64,000 nucleotides of DNA from positions 87,397 through 151,396 of the forward strand of contig CABOHA010000001.1 in assembly GCA_902399975.1 (NCBI GenBank), written 5' to 3'. The position numbers were made by a program, and so were the translations under genes. Positions within the stretch are counted from its first letter, which is position 1; each line of letters starts with the position of its first letter. Shown piece after piece: positions 58,842 through 64,000 of the stretch. Below the pieces are notes generated by a model. It was not told where the DNA came from. It made no database searches and saw nothing but the letters and a program-made list of their open reading frames with translations. This stretch comes from Coriobacteriaceae bacterium (GTDB lineage Bacteria > Actinomycetota > Coriobacteriia > Coriobacteriales > Coriobacteriaceae).

Positions 58842-59894
58842 TTAGTGCCTCATAAAGTGATATTCGATCACATTGCTATAGGGATGACCCGGCCCCACGA
58901 TGCCCTGGGGGAACAGCGGGCGGTGCGGCGTGTCGGGGTACATCTCGGCCTCGAGGGCAAAGCCGGCGCCCCAACCATAGTTGGCGTTGTCCTTGGCGTG
59001 CTCGTCGCCCAGCCAGTTGCCGGTGTAGAGCTGCACGCCCGGGGCAGTGGTGTAGTAGTCCATCTCACGACCGGTCCACATCTCCTCGACGTGCATCGCG
59101 CGGCGCAGGTTGCGGCCGTACTGATAGCCATCGATGCACAGGCAGTGATCGTAGCCACGGGCCTGCTTGATCTGCGGGTCGTCGGCCTCCATGCCGGGTG
59201 CGACGGGGCGAAGCTCGCGAAAGTCAAACGGCGTGCCCTCGACCGGAGCGATCTCGCCGGTGGGTATGTTCTGGTTGTTGATGGGCAGATAGTGAGCAGC
59301 GTTGACAACAAAGAAGTGCTCACAGTCCATGCCGGCGTTATGGCCGGCAAGGTTAAAGTACGTGTGGTTGGTCATGGACACGCACGTGGCGCGGTCGCTC
59401 TCGCAGCCATATTCGATGCGGAAGACGCCGGTGCGCGTCACGGTAAACACGGCCGTAAAGGTGCGGTTGCCGGGCAGGCCCAGCTCGCCATCCTCAAGCG
59501 AGGCGGTCATGCGAACGGCGTTGCGAGTCTCGTCGAGTTCAACGTCCCACACGCGCTTGTGCAGGCCGTGCTCAAGGTCGCTGTGCAGGTTGTTGGCGCC
59601 TTCGTTGGCCGGCATATGCCAGTCCGTGCCGGCGATGGTGATCGTTGCACCCGCAGTGCGGTTGGCCACGGGGCCGATGGTTGCGCCAAAGCAGGCGGGG
59701 TTGTCAAAGTAATCCTCGAGCTTATCGAAGCCCAGCACCACATCTCGCACGTTGCCGGGAATGTCGGGCACATCGATGCCCAGCACGGTGGCGCCATAGT
59801 CCATAATGCGAACGCAGATCTCGGGCCCGTTGAGGGTGTAGCGATGAACGGGGGTACCGCACGGCGCGGTGCCGAAAAGCTCGGAAGTGATCAT
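58842..59894 (-). CDS. galM: Galactose mutarotase (aldose 1-epimerase)
   Basis: GalM interconverts alpha and beta anomers of galactose or related sugars. The 350-residue length is normal. Motifs are MDYGATVLGIDVPD, GATIGPVANRTAG, the catalytic His in NEGANNLHSD, MTNHTYFNLAGH with the second catalytic His, and the catalytic Glu near the C-terminus (GAGFALEAEMYPDTPH). The start is the ATG at 59894 behind AGGAA. It is divergent from the DeoR regulator at 60100 and close to the lactose genes. Confidence 0.93.
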   Translation of the reverse strand: MITSELFGTAPCGTPVHRYTLNGPEICVRIMDYGATVLGIDVPDIPGNVRDVVLGFDKLEDYFDNPACFGATIGPVANRTAGATITIAGTDWHMPANEGANNLHSDLEHGLHKRVWDVELDETRNAVRMTASLEDGELGLPGNRTFTAVFTVTRTGVFRIEYGCESDRATCVSMTNHTYFNLAGHNAGMDCEHFFVVNAAHYLPINNQNIPTGEIAPVEGTPFDFRELRPVAPGMEADDPQIKQARGYDHCLCIDGYQYGRNLRRAMHVEEMWTGREMDYYTTAPGVQLYTGNWLGDEHAKDNANYGWGAGFALEAEMYPDTPHRPLFPQGIVGPGHPYSNVIEYHFMRH

Positions 59895-60099
59895 TTGGTT
59901 CCTAACATCGAGGTATTCCGACAAACTGTAGCGCGAACAGGCGAGATTATCACTACACCCCACTAAAGCTGGGGGTATTTTTCTCAAAAAAGTGATGATT
60001 GGAGCTGTGCGGGCGTTCATTTTTGACGCGTACGAGTCTGATACAATTTGTTCGTTACTGTTTGAATGATATGCGCGCAAAGAACGGCGAGGATTCATC

Positions 60100-60864
60100 G
60101 TGATTAAGGCAGAGCGACAGGATAAGGTTCGTCAGCTGCTCGAGGAGCAGGGCACGGTCTCGGTTAAAGAGATTTCTGATGCGTTAGGCGTCTCGGATAT
60201 GACGATCCGCCGCGATCTTGAGGAGCTTGCGAGCCTAGGCGAGATCGAGCGCGTGCACGGCGGAGCCCGCAGTGCACAGGGCCGTCCCCACGCTATGCTG
60301 CGCCATGAGTATTCGCACAGCGAAAAGCGCACTAAGCATGCCGAGGAAAAGCTGCAGATTGCGCGCCGTGCTGTGGAGCTTATCGAGGAGGGCTCGACCA
60401 TCTTTTTGGGCACGGGCACCACGGTTGAGCAGATGGCCTCGATGCTGCCGACGTTTCGCCTGCGCATTGTGACCAATTCGCTTTCGGTGTTTAACCTGCT
60501 CGAGGCGCGCGAAGACTGCGAGCTGTGCCTCGTGGGCGGTATGTACCGTCGCCGCACCGCCGCTTTTGTGGGACCAACGGCCGAGGATACCCTGCGCGCG
60601 CTGGGCATCGATGCGGCGTTTATCGGCGCCAACGGCATCTTGGACGGTGACGTGTCTACGTCCAACATGGACGAGGGCCGTATCCAGCAGCTCGCTTTTA
60701 GCAAGGCAGACTCGCGCTATCTGATCGCCGACTCCAGCAAGATCGGCAAACGCGATTTCTATACCTTCTGTCGCCTGGACAATTTAGACGCCGTGGTGTG
60801 CGAACCGGGTATCGCCGCCGAGGACCGCACTGCCATCGCGGAGCACACGCAGGTCATCTGCTAG
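60100..60864 (+). CDS. DeoR/GlpR family transcriptional regulator
   Basis: This 254-residue repressor has the typical N-terminal HTH (RQDKVRQLLEEQGTVSVKEI, then ALGVSDMTIRRDLEELA) and a C-terminal sugar-phosphate-sensing domain (IFLGTGTTVEQMAS, VTNSLSVFNLL, ADSSKIGKRDFY). The start is GTG at 60100 behind GAGGA. It lies between galM (divergent) and lacG/lacE (convergent). Its likely targets are galM and the lactose genes, with a galactose/tagatose phosphate as effector; this is inference. Confidence 0.9.
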   Translation: MIKAERQDKVRQLLEEQGTVSVKEISDALGVSDMTIRRDLEELASLGEIERVHGGARSAQGRPHAMLRHEYSHSEKRTKHAEEKLQIARRAVELIEEGSTIFLGTGTTVEQMASMLPTFRLRIVTNSLSVFNLLEAREDCELCLVGGMYRRRTAAFVGPTAEDTLRALGIDAAFIGANGILDGDVSTSNMDEGRIQQLAFSKADSRYLIADSSKIGKRDFYTFCRLDNLDAVVCEPGIAAEDRTAIAEHTQVIC

Positions 60865-60902
60865 CAAGAACGGAGGGAGATACAGGGGGCTGACCTGTGA
60901 GT

Positions 60903-61045
60903 TTGTCTCAATCTGTAACAGCTAGACGTCCAAAACCGGTTTTAGTGTTACAGATTGAGACAATTCGGCCTGGTCGGTCCCTTTCATCTCAATCTGTAAC
61001 AGGTGGGACCGAAAAACTCGGCTAGATGTTACAGATCGAGACAAA
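60903..61045. repeat. Tandem palindromic repeat of TCTCAATCTGTAACA
   Basis: Two hairpins stand in tandem. The first has 18-bp perfect arms at 60903-60920 and 60946-60963 (TTGTCTCAATCTGTAACA). The second uses the same arm sequence at 60987-61001 and 61027-61041 with one mismatch. No gene overlaps. Confidence 0.8.
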
Positions 61046-61072
61046 CGGCTCCCGGTCCGCCCAAACACAAAG

Positions 61073-61110
61073 GCCGGGGGCGGCGCGCCTTGTGACGTGC
61101 CGCCCCCGGC
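61073..61110 (-). terminator. Terminator after lacG
   Basis: GCCGGGGGCGGC and GCCGCCCCCGGC form a perfect 12-bp stem; on the minus strand it is followed by CTTTGTGTTT. Confidence 0.88.
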
Positions 61111-61163
61111 TGAGAAATGGGGACAAGTTATGTGAGCGGGGCAATGCCGCTCGTCGCGAGCCG

Positions 61164-62603
61164 CTAGTCCAGGCGACGGGTCTGCGCCACGTGCTTATAC
61201 CAGTATGCGCTTGCCTTGGGCGTGCGCTTTTGGGTTTCAAAGTCTACGTAGAAGAAGCCATAGCGCTTGTTGTAGCCGTTGGTCCAGGAGAACTGGTCCT
61301 GCAGGCTCCACAGGAAGTAGCCGCCCACGTTGACGCCCACCTCCATGGCCTTAAGCAGCCAGTGCAGGTGCTGCTCGATGTAGTCGATGCGCGGCTGGTC
61401 GTCCACAAAACCGTCCTTGTAGGGGTCCTTGTAGCCCATGCCGTTCTCGGTGATGAAGATCTGCTTGTAGTTGGGGTAGCGCTGCTTAATGTAGACGAGC
61501 AGATCGAACAGACCCTCGGGATAGATGATCCAGTCCCAGTCGGTGGTGGGGATGCCGGGCTTGTTCACATGCTCGCCAATGCCCTTGACGCGCCAGCGGC
61601 CGGTACCCTTCTCGCCCGTGCCGTTGTGGTGCAGGTCGTTCTCGCCGTCGTAGGCCTTGAGGAAACGGCACTGGTAGTTGTTGACACCCAGGTAGTCGTT
61701 GTAGAGCGCGGCCTCGCGCATAATCTCGAGGTCCTTGTCCAGGATCTCGATGGTGCCGCCCGAGACGGCAGCCAGGCGGTTGGCGCACTCGAGGGTGTCG
61801 GGGGCATAGTCGCCGCGGAAGGTGGCGTCAAGCAGGAACTGGTTTTGCAGCACGTGCTCGTTGTTGGCGGCCTTGATGTCGGCGGGGTCGTTCTCGTTGA
61901 GCGGGTACTTGAACTCCAACGACTGAATGACGCCGATCTTGCCCTTAAAGCCGCCGTTGTGGAAGGCCAGCACAGCCTTGGCGTGGGCGAGCATCATGTT
62001 GTGCTCGCACTGAAAGGCCTCGGCAAGATGCGCTTTGACGCCACCGGGGAAGGTGCCCTCGATGTAGGTGTTGGAGGCGTCCGCCCAGATCTCGTTAAAG
62101 GTGAACCAATAGGTCACCTGGTTGGCGTACTCCTTAAAGCAGAAGGTGGCAAAGTCCACAAAGGCGTCGATGGTCTCGCGGTTGAGGAAGTCGCCCTTCT
62201 CAAAGAGGGGCAGCGGCGTGTCAAAGTGATGCAGCGTGACAAACGGCTCAACGTGGTGCTTGTGGCACTCGGCGAAGAGATCGTGGTAGAACTGGACACC
62301 CTCGGGGTTGATCTCGCCGGTGCCGTTGGGGAAGATGCGGCTCCAAGCGATGGAGAGGCGGATGCCGTTGATGCCGAATTCCTCGCACAGCTCCAGGTCG
62401 ACGGGGTACTGGTTATAGAAGTCCGAAGCGGGATCGGGGGAAAAGCGCCCCTGGGCCTCCAGGAAGTCGTCCCAGGCAACCTTGCCCTTACCGTGAGTGC
62501 GGGTCTCGCCCTCTACCTGGTAGGCAGCAGTGGCGCCGCCAAAGACAAAGTCCTCGGGAAACTGCGCAGGCGGGTTGGTGACGCTAGCAGGATTAACGGA
62601 CAT
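61164..62603 (-). CDS. lacG: 6-phospho-beta-galactosidase (GH1)
   Basis: LacG hydrolyses lactose-6-phosphate, or a related phospho-beta-glycoside, after PTS uptake. The 479-residue GH1 protein has the N-terminal FVFGGATAAYQVEGETR, the acid/base Glu in WFTFNEIW and the nucleophile Glu in IFITENGMGYKDP. The segment DWDWIIYPEGLFD and the KGKVAWDDFL stretch resemble LacG of lactic acid bacteria more than BglA. It lies 66 bases after lacE, with a hairpin between them, and ends at a strong terminator. Confidence 0.92.
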   Translation of the reverse strand: MSVNPASVTNPPAQFPEDFVFGGATAAYQVEGETRTHGKGKVAWDDFLEAQGRFSPDPASDFYNQYPVDLELCEEFGINGIRLSIAWSRIFPNGTGEINPEGVQFYHDLFAECHKHHVEPFVTLHHFDTPLPLFEKGDFLNRETIDAFVDFATFCFKEYANQVTYWFTFNEIWADASNTYIEGTFPGGVKAHLAEAFQCEHNMMLAHAKAVLAFHNGGFKGKIGVIQSLEFKYPLNENDPADIKAANNEHVLQNQFLLDATFRGDYAPDTLECANRLAAVSGGTIEILDKDLEIMREAALYNDYLGVNNYQCRFLKAYDGENDLHHNGTGEKGTGRWRVKGIGEHVNKPGIPTTDWDWIIYPEGLFDLLVYIKQRYPNYKQIFITENGMGYKDPYKDGFVDDQPRIDYIEQHLHWLLKAMEVGVNVGGYFLWSLQDQFSWTNGYNKRYGFFYVDFETQKRTPKASAYWYKHVAQTRRLD

Positions 62604-62669
62604 GATGATCCAATCGTCTAAATCGAAGGGCCAACCGGCTGTTGATGGTCGGCTGGCCCTGGGCGTTAC
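62604..62669 (-). other. Intercistronic hairpin between lacE and lacG
   Basis: GGGCCAACCGG and CGGCTGGCCC can form an imperfect stem in the lacE-lacG spacer. There is no T run, so it may be a processing or stability element rather than a terminator. Confidence 0.45.
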
Positions 62670-64000
62670 TTACTTCGATAGTTGCTCGGAGACGAAGGCG
62701 AGAGACTTGTCGCCGTTCTGGGAGAGCTCGATGTACTGCTTGCCACGGCAGGCGACGCACTTGTTGCCCACACGCTCGCAGTCTTTCTGCAGGTCGGCCA
62801 GGTAGCTGGCTGCCTGCGGGGCCAGGACGACCAGGTCAAAGTCGGGGAGCATGTCGACGTGGTTGCCATAGGCTTCGGCAGCGGTCTCCAGATTGATGCC
62901 GCGCTCCTTGGCAGCCTTGGCCAGCGCGTTGGCGAGCAGACCCGAGGTTCCGCCACCCTGGCAGAGCACGAGCACGCGCTTGCCGTTGAGGTCGCTGGCG
63001 GTCGTTGCCTCGGCAGCGGGTGCTGCAGAAGCGGCAAGGGCGTCGGCCTTCACGGCCTCGGCTGCGGCGCCGGCGGCAACGCTCTTGGCATCGGCCTTGC
63101 CCTGGAAGGCGTCGTTGAGCTTGGCGGCCTTCTCGGCGTTCTTGGCGGTGAGCTCCTCCTGGGAGATCTCGGCCTCCTCGGCGCACTTCTGGGCGTCATA
63201 GGCACGGAAGAACGGGTAGTACAGGACGAAGTCGACGACCAGGATGAGGGCGAGCATCACAAAGGCGAGCGGCTGGAAGCCCAAGCCCATGATGGTGCCG
63301 ATGGGGCCGGGAACGGTCCAGGGCAGGGTGTACATAAAGCCGTTCATGCCCAAGAAGTCGATAAAGATCTTGAGGATCCAGATGTTGGCGATCGGGGCAA
63401 AGACAAACGGGACAAAGAAGACGGGGTTGAGCACGATGGGCGCGGCGAACAGCAGCGGCTCGTTGACAGCAAAGCAGACCGGGACGATGGCGGCCTTACC
63501 GACGGCGCGCATCTCCTGAGACTTGGCCAGGAAGCAGAACATAAAGACCAGGACGAGCGTGGCACCGGTGCCGCCCATGCAGACGACGAAGTACTGGGCA
63601 CCCTGGGTCAGGACAGCGGAAGCGTGCTGGCCGGCCTGGAACGCAGCCAGGTTGTCGGTCATGTTGGCAACGAGAGCGGCGGCGATGGCGGGCTCGACGA
63701 TCGAAGGGCCGTGGACGCCCACGAACCAGAAGAGGCTCATGGCGCCGTAGATCACAGCGAGGCCGATGTAGCCGTCGGCAGCGGTGAACAGGGGCTGGAA
63801 CACCTGGATGACGCCCTGGGCAAAGCAGAAGCCAAAGGCAGCGCGGAAGACGATGTCAAAGACCCAAAAGACGGTGATGCAGACGGAGAAGGGGATGATG
63901 TCCTTAAAGGTCTGCGAGATGTTGGGCGGAACCTGCTCGGGCATCTTGACGGTGATGTTGCGCTTGATGAAGAACTTGTAGATGATGCCGGTCACAAACG
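62670..64000 (-). CDS. lacE: PTS lactose-type EIICB, partial at window end
   Basis: This EIIC-EIIB fusion imports and phosphorylates lactose or a similar beta-glycoside. About 443 residues are in the window; the family is near 565 residues, so roughly the first 120 lie beyond position 64000. The EIIC part has about seven visible membrane segments and motifs VGVHGPSIVEPAIA, VCMGGTGATLVLV and AVNEPLLFAAPIVLNP. After an Ala-rich linker, the EIIB domain has the phosphorylated Cys in VLVLCQGGGTSGLLA. It lies upstream of lacG in one operon on the minus strand. Confidence 0.92.
   Translation of the reverse strand, partial: FVTGIIYKFFIKRNITVKMPEQVPPNISQTFKDIIPFSVCITVFWVFDIVFRAAFGFCFAQGVIQVFQPLFTAADGYIGLAVIYGAMSLFWFVGVHGPSIVEPAIAAALVANMTDNLAAFQAGQHASAVLTQGAQYFVVCMGGTGATLVLVFMFCFLAKSQEMRAVGKAAIVPVCFAVNEPLLFAAPIVLNPVFFVPFVFAPIANIWILKIFIDFLGMNGFMYTLPWTVPGPIGTIMGLGFQPLAFVMLALILVVDFVLYYPFFRAYDAQKCAEEAEISQEELTAKNAEKAAKLNDAFQGKADAKSVAAGAAAEAVKADALAASAAPAAEATTASDLNGKRVLVLCQGGGTSGLLANALAKAAKERGINLETAAEAYGNHVDMLPDFDLVVLAPQAASYLADLQKDCERVGNKCVACRGKQYIELSQNGDKSLAFVSEQLSK

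Overview
The window looks like chromosome of a Collinsella-type Coriobacteriia (gut Actinomycetota). The DNA is GC-rich, starts are ATG, GTG or TTG behind strong GGAGG-type ribosome sites, DNA-binding proteins carry Lys/Arg-rich tails, and the sugar economy rests on PTS systems for amino sugars and lactose. The assignment is inferred from gene content and style, not from an rRNA gene.

Positions 1-23.7 kb are mostly core genome: an aspartate-type aminotransferase, a STAS protein, TatB/TatC, the hydrogenase nickel factors HypA/HypB, an unusual type IA topoisomerase, thymidylate kinase, the DNA polymerase III delta' subunit, a RicT/PSP1 protein, ComF, a candidate structured RNA, a solute-binding lipoprotein, the ribosome hibernation factor HPF, DegV, a hydroxyacid dehydrogenase with a Cys/His-rich tail, and an isocitrate/isopropylmalate dehydrogenase. 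Several palindromic intergenic repeat families are scattered here.

Positions 23.7-34.5 kb form an amino-sugar utilisation locus. A mannose-family PTS (IIA, a YajC-like protein, IIB, IIC, IID) is followed by a GntR/UTRA regulator, AgaS, NagA/AgaA, a tagatose-6-phosphate-kinase-like enzyme, an aldose-epimerase-like protein and a YhcH protein. Two CTGGT-N4-ACCAG type operators, before the PTS operon and before agaS, tie it together. The last 41 codons of a lost second nagA copy survive near 33.9 kb. Small poorly known genes and a 21-residue holin-like toxin candidate follow to 36.9 kb.

Positions 37026-58039 are an integrated mobile element of about 21 kb, bounded by a perfect 50-bp repeat of the 3' part of tRNA-Thr(CGT). 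It has a tyrosine integrase beside the left repeat, an excisionase-like HTH protein, a DnaB/RecA-fold ATPase, a decayed Rep fragment, an array of GTCAGACATT-like decamers, a MobC-like protein and an HUH relaxase. I see no type IV secretion genes, so it looks mobilizable rather than self-transmissible. Its main cargo, 46.6-55.7 kb, is a compact operon: SipW-like signal peptidase, three camelysin/TasA-like proteins, a roughly 1,826-residue repeat adhesin and an LPKTG-anchored protein. An 11-G homopolymer sits between a TTGACA box and the putative -10 upstream of it, which suggests a phase-variable switch. The right end holds decaying genes.

Positions 58.2-64 kb return to chromosome: an orphan EIIB-like protein whose phosphorylated His is replaced by Tyr, galactose mutarotase, a DeoR regulator, and lactose genes lacG and lacE, with lacE running off the window end.
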